A stretch of DNA of 64,000 nt from Breoghania sp. (GTDB lineage Bacteria; Pseudomonadota; Alphaproteobacteria; Rhizobiales; Stappiaceae): NCBI RefSeq assembly GCF_963674635.1, contig NZ_OY771475.1:62001-126000 (forward strand), given 5' to 3'. The position numbers and the translations under genes were made by a program. This document shows, piece after piece, positions 43,401 to 52,574 of the stretch. The notes under the pieces are model-generated. The model saw only the letters and a program-made list of their open reading frames with translations, was not told the origin of the DNA and made no database searches. Position 1 is the stretch's first letter; every line of letters begins with the position of its first letter.

Positions 43401-44488
43401 TCTCCGGCATTGTCGCGGGGCTTGCCGGTGGCGCAAGTTTCACGGTGCATGACGGGGAGATCCGCTCTGTCAATCCGGCGGCCTTTGCCTCCGTCATTCG
43501 GGCCGTCGATGCGGGGCTGGACCTCAAGCCGGAAGAGATTGCACGGGTCTTTGCCAGTCATCTGGACGCCGGTTCGCTGCCTTTCCAGCGTATCGATGGG
43601 GCATTGGTCATCGCCGCCGGAACTGCGCGGGCGCGCAATGTGACCATCGACAGTGACAGCGCCACAGCTTTCGGGTCGGCGCAGATCGGGCTTGAGAACT
43701 GGCAGTTGAGTAGCGACTGGTCGCTGAAGGTTGATCCGGGCGAGAACGCGGTGACCGGGGCGGAACCACAGGTCGGTGTCCTCTTCCGCGGGCCGCTTGA
43801 CGATCCTTCCCGTGAAATCGACATCCAGCCCTTCACGGCCTTCCTGACGCTTCGCGCGTTTGAAAAGGAAGTGCGCCGGGTGGAGGAGCTTCAGGCCGAT
43901 ATCAATGAGCGGGATCGGCTGATGCGTGAGTTGCGCCAGCAGCGTCGCAACAAGGTCAAGCGGGAGCGGGCTGCCAGGGAGAAGGCGGAAGCCGAGGCTC
44001 GCCGCAAGGAGGAAGAGGCCGCGCGCGAGAAGGACCAGACCGAGGACGCGCAGCGCCGGGCCGCGGAAGAAAAGCGCAAGAACGAAGAGGCTGCCGCGGC
44101 AGCGGCGGCTGATGCAGCCAAGAAGGCGGAGGAAGAGGGCCAGCCCCTGTCGCTGGAGGATTTTATCAAGCGCATCCGGCCGGCGATTGACGGGGACAGG
44201 TCTGATGCGTCCGGGGGCACGAGCACAGGCGGGGCGGTCGTCCCGGGGGAGGGAAAGCCGATGTCGCTCGATCGCGGTCTCGCCGCCCCCATCACCATTG
44301 ACCCGCGCCCGATCCGGCAGGCAGATCCGCTCGGTGATGTGACCACCGGGAACACCGGTTCTTTCGCGAGCGACCGGGCGCCGGCGCGCGAGACCCGTCC
44401 GGTGCTGCAAACGCCCAAGCCGCCGCGCTTCATCACGGTTCCCGGCAGCGTCCGCGTCGTTCCCAATCCCGACTATCCGGGCAATTGA
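40448..44488 (+). CDS. AsmA-family envelope protein, probable CTG start
   Basis: Very large inner-membrane-anchored protein with a periplasmic domain, of the AsmA/TamB-like group implicated in envelope lipid transport. Starting at CTG 40448 gives 1346 residues with an N-terminal membrane segment (about residues 4-24, IYITVGITLILALVAALV) followed by FIDWSAYRTTFEEYAGQALGQRV, typical of AsmA. GGAG lies 7 bases before this CTG. The frame is open back to 40313 with no ATG, GTG or TTG before 40508, and a GTG start at 40508 would delete most of the membrane segment. The C terminus has a charged coiled-coil (about 1145-1240) and a disordered tail. Confidence 0.85.
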   Translation: MNSIYITVGITLILALVAALVAPIFIDWSAYRTTFEEYAGQALGQRVSVLGSADARLLPTPTLTFSDVRVGEAEDPLMVISHFKVRVELPPLLTGKIQVVDMQLERPQLNLSLDELGRIDWLTARVPGSDTALDPDDVQLQDVEISDGSMRLIDARTGKTYRADNINLQISARSLEGPFKADGSAQVAGVHQSVRIATGRRSAQGIRVKADIQPTNIAATLQADGIVSHEDGKPVYAGTFFAESVMPAEEGGESASLEPAARLWRSEGAFTLDPGRLEIDKANLRYGPEDRAIRLEGDGGMDFGAVPAFTARLAAKQIDLDRLSGEGPRAPVSIAGGAGAIMAAIKTLPMPPVPGSFRLDLPALVAAGGLAQDIRLEASTLPRGWRIETLEARLPGQTRFAGSGELRVSDEPAFSGRVEIACAQPSGFAAWWRGTGGGAPLSLAPFSVAAHVEAAPDGIAFNGLEGELGDATLRGDVTWRAARDQTRARVAANLEADRLDLDQLAVLGSVIRGESGDEASGPDDGSARLDADYSLSLDADTLVYAGVEADRVRVEASLAGDDLEVQRFSAQDLAGATIDASGRIAKLSSAPDGAFTASVRAGEVDGLIAVLNQAFPDNALVNRLSAGEGQLAPIDVSASVTARAEADDRSQVEMSLAGTLANSKLDAALKASGSVDRWREADVAANVSLKSDDAVQVLGQLGVDVVPIPGMGTGAITLKVIGAAGEGLSVTMVADGLDASASFDGTVTLSDAAGGGGPVYQGALAFKSDDVAPIGMLAGRLLPMISGEIPVDVSAKLDGAGSSAALRDLSARLGDVTLRGDLEAVLGGPARRVSGTLAASQVSLARLSEVLLGADAWTSVQGGTGGSRWPNAAFGPPLMGDGTVSLKVAAGTVDVGLSRTVRQAEFALQIRRDELAIDDFSGSFEGGRAVGSLLLKRLGAQAAVSGTLGLSGVSLRNLVWSRNDRSVASGLLDAKADFDGTGRSISGIVAGLAGGASFTVHDGEIRSVNPAAFASVIRAVDAGLDLKPEEIARVFASHLDAGSLPFQRIDGALVIAAGTARARNVTIDSDSATAFGSAQIGLENWQLSSDWSLKVDPGENAVTGAEPQVGVLFRGPLDDPSREIDIQPFTAFLTLRAFEKEVRRVEELQADINERDRLMRELRQQRRNKVKRERAAREKAEAEARRKEEEAAREKDQTEDAQRRAAEEKRKNEEAAAAAAADAAKKAEEEGQPLSLEDFIKRIRPAIDGDRSDASGGTSTGGAVVPGEGKPMSLDRGLAAPITIDPRPIRQADPLGDVTTGNTGSFASDRAPARETRPVLQTPKPPRFITVPGSVRVVPNPDYPGN

Positions 44489-44634
44489 GACTGTCCGGAC
44501 AAATCCGCTTCGGGTTTTAACCTACTTCCTGTGAAAAGCTGTGTAAAACCCATAACTTGGGCTGGCTGCGTTCAAATCTCCACAATCCCCGTCAATAAGG
44601 CGCCTTGTCGAAAATTCGTAGTGACGAGGAACTT

Positions 44635-44991
44635 ATGAAAAAGACGTTCGGCCTCATGGCCTTTGCCGCGGCTTCCCTCATGGTTGCCGGTTCGGCTTCT
44701 GCCGCCGACTGGCTGCAGGGCACCTATGTGAACACCGACAAGGAAAGCCTCATGGATGAGGCGATCTTCTGCGACGGCGGCAAGGCCTATGCCGGCATGG
44801 CGCAGCGGACCTATTCCACGGAAATGCGCGACGGCAAGCAGGTCGTCGTGCTGAATTCGAACGGCAAGTTCACCTTCATCGTTGCCGAGGACGGAGAGAA
44901 GCTCCTGCCGGCCGACGTCTTCACGAAGGAATGGTTCACCAAGACCGGCCTGAAGAAGGACGCCAATCGCAAGGACACCTGCAACTGGTAG
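44635..44991 (+). CDS. small secreted protein of unknown function
   Basis: A 118-residue exported protein. The start at 44635 is supported by GAGGAAC just upstream and by a textbook signal peptide: KK, then a hydrophobic stretch, then GSASAADW with likely cleavage after ASA (about residue 24). The mature part of about 94 residues contains two cysteines, in IFCDGG and DTCNW at the very end, which could form a disulfide. I do not recognise a family. It has its own strong terminator, so it is a single-gene unit. Confidence 0.75.
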   Translation: MKKTFGLMAFAAASLMVAGSASAADWLQGTYVNTDKESLMDEAIFCDGGKAYAGMAQRTYSTEMRDGKQVVVLNSNGKFTFIVAEDGEKLLPADVFTKEWFTKTGLKKDANRKDTCNW

Positions 44992-45022
44992 GTCGCATCC
45001 GCGAGATGGACTGCAAAAAAAG

Positions 45023-45055
45023 AAGGGCGGCACCGCAAGGTGCCGCCCTTTTTTA
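45023..45055. terminator. strong bidirectional rho-independent terminator
   Basis: A perfect 12-bp stem, AAGGGCGGCACC (45023-45034), loop GCAA, GGTGCCGCCCTT (45039-45050), is followed by TTTT and preceded by a run of A. It serves the small secreted gene on the plus strand and the RHH gene on the minus strand, which ends at 45077. Confidence 0.9.
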
Positions 45056-45076
45056 TCGTGAGTGATGGCAGATCTT

Positions 45077-45295
45077 TCAGTGGCGGGTGCCACGATAGTG
45101 CGCGAGCACCGCAAGGCGCACGGCCGAGGCAAGTGCGGCGTCGTTTGCGCGGTTGTCGTCTATCTGCGCAATGGTCGCCGCCAGCGATTGCGAGCGGGAA
45201 CGCGCGATTTCTTCAAGAGCCGACCAGAATTCCGGCTCAAGCGCGAGGCTCGTGCGGTGGCCATGCAGGGTCAGTGAGCGTTTATGTAATCTCAT
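45077..45295 (-). CDS. ribbon-helix-helix domain protein
   Basis: A 72-residue basic protein. It begins MRLHKRSLTLHGHRTSLALEPEFWSALEEIARSRSQSLAATIAQID, a pattern of short beta strand (RTSLALEP) and two helices matching the ribbon-helix-helix fold of small DNA-binding regulators. Its start overlaps the stop of the upstream DUF4169 gene (45292-45295), so the two are translationally coupled. Both lie downstream of fumC on the same strand. The target is unknown; no toxin partner is visible. Confidence 0.8.
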   Translation of the reverse strand: MRLHKRSLTLHGHRTSLALEPEFWSALEEIARSRSQSLAATIAQIDDNRANDAALASAVRLAVLAHYRGTRH

Positions 45296-45495
45296 GCGCC
45301 GTCGTCATCGCGGCCGGATTTATCCAGCCGATGTCCCTCAAGCGTGCGGGCGGCCATGTCGGCATCGGCTTTCGCCTTGTCCTTGCGAGATTTGGATTGG
45401 CCAAAGCGAATCCTGTTCTCGGCCGCCTCTGTTTCCTTTGCGACACGCCGTCGGGCCTTGCGGGCCTGTCGCAGATTGATGATGTCGGCTGTCAT
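45292..45495 (-). CDS. DUF4169-family small basic protein
   Basis: A 67-residue, highly charged protein. The start at 45495 (MTADIINLRQARKARRRVAKE) was chosen because the NLRQARK motif is at the very N terminus in DUF4169 proteins; the frame is open 15 codons further upstream. The later segments NRIRFGQSKSRKDKAKA and RTLEGHRLD also fit. It is largely helical and lysine/arginine rich, of unknown function. It overlaps the RHH gene and follows fumC by 146 bases. Confidence 0.82.
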   Translation of the reverse strand: MTADIINLRQARKARRRVAKETEAAENRIRFGQSKSRKDKAKADADMAARTLEGHRLDKSGRDDDGA

Positions 45496-45641
45496 GTCAT
45501 GTCTCCGACGCGAATCCCCCGATCCATTTTCAGATGCCATCGGCGCGGTTTCCCGACACCGCTGCCGATGTGGCCCGATACCGCTAAGCGGTCTCGTTTA
45601 CATAGTTGCGGTCACAAACGCGCTTTTGTGTGGCAAGGGCC

Positions 45642-47030
<1,389 letters not shown>

Positions 47031-47210
47031 GGGAAAGGCTCCGATAGGGGGTGACGACGCGCCTGCGCGCGGGCGTCGGATGGGAACCTTGGATCTGGGG
47101 CTCATTGCTGCGGCGTCAAGTCTTGGGGGCCAAGACATGCGCGGATCACGCAGGCGTGCCTGGAGCACAGCCTGCGCCGACTGGCACTGATGGAGTGAAC
47201 CCTTGAGGGA

Positions 47211-47831
47211 TCAGTTCTTCTTGCGGAACGCGTCCAGCGAGACGACGTCGGCGCTGGCGTCGGGCTTCGCCTCGGCCTCGCCCTCTTCGTCGCCGGTTTC
47301 CTTGTCGGCTTCGCCCGTGGCCTCATCGCTCGATACGGCGCGGGCGGCGGAGATCTGCGTGACGTCTTCGCCTGCATCGTCTTCCGAATTTGCGAGCGTC
47401 ATCTTTTCCACGTCGCTCAGTGTGCGCATGGCATCGCCAGCGGCAACCACGTCGGCAGGCAGTTCCTCCGCCGTCTTGCCGGGCTCGAATTCGAGCGCGA
47501 ACTGGACGGAGGGATCGAAGAAGCCCTTGATCGCGGAGAAGGGAACCAGAAGCCGCTCCGGCACGCCGCCAAAGGAAAGCCCGACCTCGAAGGTGTGTTC
47601 AGTGATCGCGAGGTCCCAGAACTGATGCTGGAGAACGACCGTCATTTCCTGCGGGTAACGTTCACGCAGGCGATTGGAAATGCGAACGCCGGGGGCCGTG
47701 GTGTCGAAGGCGATGTAGAAGTGATGCTCACCGGGAAGGCCTGTGCGGGCCACTTCGGTCAGGATCTTCTTCACGGCGCTGCGAAGCGCGTCCTGGATGA
47801 TGATGTCGTATCGGATCAGGTCTTCGGGCAT
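47211..47831 (-). CDS. sspB: SspB-alpha, ClpXP adaptor-like protein
   Basis: Adaptor that delivers ssrA-tagged and other substrates to ClpXP. The start at 47831 (MPEDLIRYDIIIQDALRSAVKKIL) was chosen because family members begin here; upstream sequence in frame is low quality. The substrate-binding domain covers about residues 1-130, with HHFYIAFDTTAPGVRIS, QFWDLAITEHTFEVGLSFGGVPERLLVPFSAI and FFDPSVQFALEF. A long acidic disordered linker (about 150-195) leads to a C-terminal DVVSLDAFRKKN, the expected ClpX-binding tail. Length is 206 residues. Confidence 0.93.
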   Translation of the reverse strand: MPEDLIRYDIIIQDALRSAVKKILTEVARTGLPGEHHFYIAFDTTAPGVRISNRLRERYPQEMTVVLQHQFWDLAITEHTFEVGLSFGGVPERLLVPFSAIKGFFDPSVQFALEFEPGKTAEELPADVVAAGDAMRTLSDVEKMTLANSEDDAGEDVTQISAARAVSSDEATGEADKETGDEEGEAEAKPDASADVVSLDAFRKKN

Positions 47832-48027
47832 GGCTGTTCGACATTGAGGGCCACGCGGGCCGGTTGACGTTGAAGGCAACGTAGAGTGCCTGCGTACCGT
47901 TCCAATCGGGCATCCGTCAGGATGCGGATTCGGTTCAGATGACTGTTGTTGCGCGACCATAGACATGTCACGCGGAAAAAGGAAAGCAACCAAAGCCGCA
48001 AATGACAGGCTTTTCCTACCTTCTCGC

Positions 48028-48076
48028 CTGTTCAGTGAACAGGAAGTGGAGGTGTTCAATGAACAGAAAGTGGAGG
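48028..48076. promoter_or_regulatory. tandem 24-bp operator-like repeats with TGTTCA-N-TGAACA palindromes
   Basis: Two directly adjacent 24-base units (48029-48052 and 48053-48076) match at 22 of 24 positions. Each contains a perfect palindrome: CTGTTCAGTGAACAG at 48028-48042 and TGTTCAATGAACA at 48053-48065, with centres 24 bases apart. Each unit ends in AAGTGGAGG. This is typical of binding sites for a dimeric repressor on neighbouring faces of DNA. The regulated gene and the regulator are unknown. Confidence 0.6.
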
Positions 48077-48179
48077 CTTCTGTTGCCAGGTGCCTCCGAA
48101 CCCCGCCTGCCAGTGCTACCCGACAGGGCTTTAAAGGACTACCGGCACCGCATTACGCGGCGACAGCGTTGTCCATAGC

Positions 48180-48200
48180 ATAGTTGTCGTTTGCAACTAT
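48180..48200. promoter_or_regulatory. inverted repeat ATAGTTG-N7-CAACTAT
   Basis: Perfect 7-bp arms at 48180-48186 and 48194-48200, in an AT-richer patch. The design is like MarR- or TetR-type operators. It lies 104 bases from the tandem palindromes and about 450 bases upstream of thyA. Confidence 0.45.
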
Positions 48201-48646
48201 TGATAAGGCCCGATAACGGCGGAACCATGCCGAGCGAAAGAACAGTCTTTACACCCTCGTCGATCCTATTTCGCCCCCGCCGGAACCCACCGCTCACTCG
48301 ATCAAGCGCGGATTTGCGCGTCGAGACATCGATGGGCTCGGGTGGAGGCGCCGGGTACCGCCCCCGGGTCCGATAGGCTTATTTCACTGACCATTTATCG
48401 CCATAGCCGGGTTGCCCCGGCACGGCGAATATAGGGATTGGCACGGCTAATGAAAAGAGCTAGCGCGCGGGGAGGGTGTGTTTGACGGGGAAAGACCCAT
48501 TGAACCCCTCGCACGGTTCTTGAAGGCGTGGTGGGGGTGGTGTTCAAGAAGCTGGAACAGGGAAAGCGGGGAGCCGACGGGTTTTCCTTGCCATGACGTG
48601 CCGAGGCTCCGACCCTTTGCCTCCAACGAATCGAAAGAAACGCTCC

Positions 48647-49441
48647 ATGCAGCAGTATCTCGACCTCATGCAGCGCATCCTTGATGAGGGTGCGGTGAAG
48701 ACCGACCGGACGGGCACGGGCACACGCTCCGTGTTCGGCCACCAGATGCGCTTCGATCTGGCGAAAGGTTTTCCGCTGGTCACCACCAAGAAGCTGCATC
48801 TGCGCTCCATCATCCACGAGCTTCTGTGGTTCCTGAAGGGCGATACGAATATCGCCTATCTGAAGGAAAACGGCGTCTCCATCTGGGATGAATGGGCGGA
48901 CGAGAACGGCGATCTGGGCCCTGTCTACGGCGCGCAGTGGCGCTCGTGGCCAGCACCCGACGGCAAATCCATCGACCAGATCACACAGATCCTCGACGAT
49001 ATTCGCCGCACGCCCGACAGCCGCCGCCTCGTCGTTTCCGCGTGGAACCCGGCGGATCTTCCCGACATGGCGCTGGCGCCGTGCCATTGCCTGTTCCAGT
49101 TCTATGTGGCGGACGGCAAGCTTTCCTGCCAGCTCTATCAGCGCTCCGCCGACGTGTTCCTCGGCGTACCCTTCAACATCGCGTCCTACGCGCTTCTCAC
49201 CATGATGGTGGCGCAGGCGACGGGGCTGGAATATGGCGATTTCGTCCACACGCTGGGCGATGCGCATCTCTATTCCAATCACATGGAACAGACCGCGCTT
49301 CAGCTTTCGCGCGAGCCGAGGCCGCTGCCGAAGATGTTGCTGAACCCGGATGTGAAGGACCTCTTCGCCTTCCGCTTCGAGGATTTCACGCTCACCGATT
49401 ACGACCCGCATCCCCATATCAAGGCCCCTGTCGCGGTTTAA
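48647..49441 (+). CDS. thyA: ThyA, thymidylate synthase
   Basis: Cytoplasmic enzyme converting dUMP to dTMP with methylene-tetrahydrofolate. The 264-residue length and the catalytic cysteine C146 in LAPCHCLFQFYV coincide with E. coli ThyA. Other motifs are KTDRTGTGTRSVFGHQMRFDL, the VYGAQWRSW loop, QLYQRSADVFLGVPFNIASYA and the C-terminal DYDPHPHIKAPVAV. ATG at 48647 was chosen to match family N termini. It is followed by an oxidoreductase gene and folA, which regenerates tetrahydrofolate from the dihydrofolate that ThyA makes. Confidence 0.98.
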   Translation: MQQYLDLMQRILDEGAVKTDRTGTGTRSVFGHQMRFDLAKGFPLVTTKKLHLRSIIHELLWFLKGDTNIAYLKENGVSIWDEWADENGDLGPVYGAQWRSWPAPDGKSIDQITQILDDIRRTPDSRRLVVSAWNPADLPDMALAPCHCLFQFYVADGKLSCQLYQRSADVFLGVPFNIASYALLTMMVAQATGLEYGDFVHTLGDAHLYSNHMEQTALQLSREPRPLPKMLLNPDVKDLFAFRFEDFTLTDYDPHPHIKAPVAV

Positions 49442-49474
49442 GCGCGGGGGAAGAAAACGCCGGGGGAGGGATTA

Positions 49475-50620
49475 GTGGCTGAGCGGGTTCAAACGGTTGT
49501 GGTGGGGGCGGGCGTCGTCGGTCTATCGATCGCCCGTGCTCTGGCCAGGGCCGGGCGCGAAGTCATCGTACTGGAGCGTCACGGCCTCATCGGATCTGAG
49601 GTATCCGCGCGCAATTCGGAAGTCATTCACGCCGGGCTCTACTATCGGTCCGACTGGCTGAAGACCCGGCTTTGCGTTGCGGGCCGTCAGGCGCTTTATC
49701 CCTATCTGGAAAGCCACGGCGTCGCCCATGAGCGGATCGGTAAGCTGGTGGTCGCTGCCGATCGCGAGCAGGTTACCCGGCTTGCGGGCATCATCGAAGG
49801 TGCACGTGCCAATGGCGTGAACGATCTGCGGCTGCTGTCGGCGGAGGAAGCCCGTGCGCTTGAGCCGGAGGTGGCCTGCGAAGGTGCGATCCTGTCGCCG
49901 TCCACAGGCATCGTCGATGCGCATGGGCTGATGCTGGCCTATCAGGGCGATGCGGAAGAGGCGGGCGCGATGGTCGCCTATAACGCACCGCTGGAAGGCG
50001 GGCGTATCACGGGCGAGGACATCGAGCTTTGCGTGGGCGGGGAGGCCCCGATGCGGCTTCTGGCGCAGGAGGTGGTGATCTCCGCCGGGCTTGGCGCGCA
50101 GGACGCGGCGGCTGCGATCGAAGGGTTTCCGGTGGAAACGATCCCGCCGCTTACCCGCGTGAAAGGCAACTACTTCGCGCTCACGGGCAAATCGCCTTTC
50201 TCGCATCTCATCTATCCGGTGCCTGTGGTCGGCGGGCTCGGTACCCATGCGACGCTTGATCTCGGCGGACGGGTCAAGTTCGGTCCCGATGTCGAATGGC
50301 TTGAGGATGGCGCGGGCTCGGCAGAGACCTACGATGTTGATCCAGGGCGGGCGGCAAGTTTCTACGAAAGCGTCCGGCGCTATTGGCCGGATCTGCCCGA
50401 CGGGGCGCTGGTGCCCGATTATGCGGGCATTCGCCCGAAATTGTCGGGGCGTGGCGAGCCGGCGCGCGATTTTGCCATTCACGGGCCTGAGGTCCACGGC
50501 ATCAAGGGCATTGTCGCGCTTTACGGGATTGAATCGCCCGGTCTGACCGCCTCGCTGGCCATCGGGCATCATGTGGCAGGCCTTCTGGGGTATGAACCGA
50601 ACAGGGGAATAAGGGAATGA
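49475..50620 (+). CDS. FAD-dependent oxidoreductase, L-2-hydroxyglutarate dehydrogenase-like
   Basis: Flavoprotein of the DAO family, 381 residues. The N-terminal dinucleotide fold is TVVVGAGVVGLSIARALARAGREVIVLERH, followed by SARNSEVIHAGLYY, a segment typical of L-2-hydroxyglutarate oxidase/dehydrogenase proteins. The C-terminal part has LVPDYAGIRPKLSGRGEPARDF and VALYGIESPGLTASLAIG. The start is GTG at 49475 behind GGGGGAGGG. It overlaps folA by four bases. The substrate is inferred from family resemblance only. Confidence 0.85.
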   Translation: MAERVQTVVVGAGVVGLSIARALARAGREVIVLERHGLIGSEVSARNSEVIHAGLYYRSDWLKTRLCVAGRQALYPYLESHGVAHERIGKLVVAADREQVTRLAGIIEGARANGVNDLRLLSAEEARALEPEVACEGAILSPSTGIVDAHGLMLAYQGDAEEAGAMVAYNAPLEGGRITGEDIELCVGGEAPMRLLAQEVVISAGLGAQDAAAAIEGFPVETIPPLTRVKGNYFALTGKSPFSHLIYPVPVVGGLGTHATLDLGGRVKFGPDVEWLEDGAGSAETYDVDPGRAASFYESVRRYWPDLPDGALVPDYAGIRPKLSGRGEPARDFAIHGPEVHGIKGIVALYGIESPGLTASLAIGHHVAGLLGYEPNRGIRE

Positions 50621-51138
50621 GCGTCTCCATCGCCATTATCGCGGCGGTTGCGGAAAACGGGGTGATCGGTCAGGACAATGACATGCCCTGGCGGTTGCCC
50701 TCGGACCTGAAGCACTTCAAGGCCGTGACGCTTGGAAAGCCGGTGGTGATGGGGCGCAAGACCTTTCAGTCCATTGGCCGTCCTCTGCCGGGCAGACCCA
50801 ATATCGTGGTGAGCCGCAATCCTGACTATTGCGCTGAAGGAATCGAGGTGGTGCCCTCGCTGGAGGCCGCCTTGGAACGGGCCAGGGCGCTCGCTGCGGA
50901 GGCGGGATGCGGTGAGGTCATGGTGATCGGTGGCGGAAACCTCTACGCGCAGGCCATGAAGATCGCCGATCGGCTCTATATCACCGAGGTCCACGCGCAG
51001 CCGGAAGGGGATACGCGGTTTCCGGACATCGATAAGGCCATATGGCGCGAAAGCGCGCGTAATCCCGGCGAACGGTCGGAGCGCGATAGCGCCGAGGTGA
51101 CCTTTATCACCTATGAGAGAAACACGATTCCGCAGTGA
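50617..51138 (+). CDS. folA: FolA, dihydrofolate reductase
   Basis: NADPH-dependent cytoplasmic enzyme reducing dihydrofolate to tetrahydrofolate. The 173-residue product shows IAAVAENGVIGQDNDMPWRLPSDLKHFKAVTLGKPVVMGRKTFQSIGRPLPGRPNIVVSR, containing the active-site loop and acidic residue, plus VMVIGGGNLYAQAM and LYITEVHAQPEGDTRFP. The ATG overlaps the preceding stop (ATGA), giving a thyA-oxidoreductase-folA unit. Confidence 0.96.
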   Translation: MSVSIAIIAAVAENGVIGQDNDMPWRLPSDLKHFKAVTLGKPVVMGRKTFQSIGRPLPGRPNIVVSRNPDYCAEGIEVVPSLEAALERARALAAEAGCGEVMVIGGGNLYAQAMKIADRLYITEVHAQPEGDTRFPDIDKAIWRESARNPGERSERDSAEVTFITYERNTIPQ

Positions 51139-51410
51139 AGTTGCGAATGGGTGCGATCTTTGCGCCCAAGCGTCAGGCGGGGCTGTTGAATTCCTCGGCA
51201 AAAACCCCACTTGCACGAAAACCTGTGTCAAACCTTGCCAGACAAGATGCGGCGGAGGACGGCGCAGGTGCCGGAGGGGCGTTCGTTGAAAGGCGGTGGC
51301 AAGTCGCCTATAACCTCGTCTCGAGACTTGTATGACACGAAGACCGCGGTCCGAACATTCCTATCAGGCGTCGTTCGACGTCAGGCGGACCGGTGACAAA
51401 GGATGTCTTG

Positions 51411-52574
51411 ATGCCTTGGAGTAACCAGAGCGGAGGCGGCTGGAAGGGCGGCGGCGGTGGCCCTTGGGGAAATGGCGGCGGAGGTCAGGGCCCCTGGGGC
51501 AATGGTCCGCAGCGTGGCGGCGGCGGCGGTGGCGGAAATCCGCCCGATCTTGAAGAGCTTCTGCGCCGCAGCCAGGATCGCCTGCGCAATGTGTTGCCCG
51601 GCGGCGGTGGAAATCTCGGCGCCAAGGGCGTCCTGTTGGCGATCATCGTGGCCGTTGCGGTCTGGTTGCTCACCGGTTTCTATCGGGTCGAGCAGGACGA
51701 GCTTGGCGTGGAACTGGTCTTCGGCAATGTCGTCGGCCGCACCCAGCCGGGCCTGAACTACAACTGGCCCTATCCGGTCGGTACCGTCTACACCCCGGCG
51801 GTGACCCGTCTGCGTGAAACGACGGTCGGTACGCGTGAACTCGTCACTTCGCGCGGCATCTCTTCCAACGATGTACCGCAGGAAAGCATGATGCTGACCG
51901 GCGACGAGAACATCGTTGACGTGAACTTCAAGGTTCAGTGGCGCATCAAGGATGCGGTCAACTACCTGTTCAACGTGGAAAACCCGGAAGTGACCGTGAA
52001 GGCGGTGGCCGAAAGCGCCATGCGCGAGGCGGTTGGCGCGGGCAAGATCGACGAGATCCTGACCGAAAACCGCGCGCCCATCCAGCAGGCCGTGCTCAAG
52101 CTGATGCAGGAAACCCTGGACAGCTACCAGGCCGGTATCTTCATCACCGAAGTGCAGATGCAGAAGGTTGATCCGCCGACCCAGGTCATCGACGCCTTCC
52201 GCGACGTTCAGGCCGCACGCGCCGATCAGGAGCGTATCCAGAACGAGGCCCAGGCCTATGCCAACAAGGTCGTGCCGGAGGCACGAGGCGAGGCGGCACA
52301 GGTTCTGGAACGCGCCAACGGGTATCGCGATCAGACGATCGCCGAGGCCGAAGGTCAGGCTGACCGTTTCGTGAAGGTCTACGAGCAGTACCGCAATGCA
52401 CCGGACGTGACCCGCGAGCGTATCTATCTGGAGACGATCGAGAAGGTGTTCCGCGACACCGACAAGATCATCGTCGACGACAATAACGGGAACGGCGTGG
52501 TGCCCTATCTGCCGCTTGAACAACTGGGACGAACGACCACCGGCAATGCTCCGGCGGCGGGAGGTGCGCGATGA
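51411..52574 (+). CDS. hflK: HflK, membrane protease modulator subunit
   Basis: SPFH/prohibitin-family inner-membrane protein that with HflC surrounds and modulates FtsH. The 387 residues start with a glycine-rich, Trp-containing leader (MPWSNQSGGGWKGGGGG) to about residue 50, one membrane segment (about 70-90) and then the SPFH domain (FYRVEQDELGVELVFGNVVGRTQPGLNYNWPYPVG) and a long helical region. ATG 51411 was chosen because AAGGA lies 8 bases upstream. It overlaps hflC by four bases. The upstream 272-base spacer has no clear promoter. Confidence 0.96.
   Translation: MPWSNQSGGGWKGGGGGPWGNGGGGQGPWGNGPQRGGGGGGGNPPDLEELLRRSQDRLRNVLPGGGGNLGAKGVLLAIIVAVAVWLLTGFYRVEQDELGVELVFGNVVGRTQPGLNYNWPYPVGTVYTPAVTRLRETTVGTRELVTSRGISSNDVPQESMMLTGDENIVDVNFKVQWRIKDAVNYLFNVENPEVTVKAVAESAMREAVGAGKIDEILTENRAPIQQAVLKLMQETLDSYQAGIFITEVQMQKVDPPTQVIDAFRDVQAARADQERIQNEAQAYANKVVPEARGEAAQVLERANGYRDQTIAEAEGQADRFVKVYEQYRNAPDVTRERIYLETIEKVFRDTDKIIVDDNNGNGVVPYLPLEQLGRTTTGNAPAAGGAR

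Larger units (their letters stand above)
47832..48646. other. 815-bp divergent spacer between sspB and thyA
   Basis: No open frame here looks like a real protein on either strand. The spacer holds two tandem palindromes at 48028-48065 and another inverted repeat at 48180-48200, annotated separately. The rest (48232-48640) contains short GC-rich hairpins only, for example around 48400-48420. Promoters for sspB (minus) and thyA (plus) are expected here. Confidence 0.5.

Noticed and set aside
44565..44600. tRNA T-arm-like GTTCAAATC
   Set aside because: No acceptor stem, D-arm or anticodon arm can be assembled around it; the match is chance.
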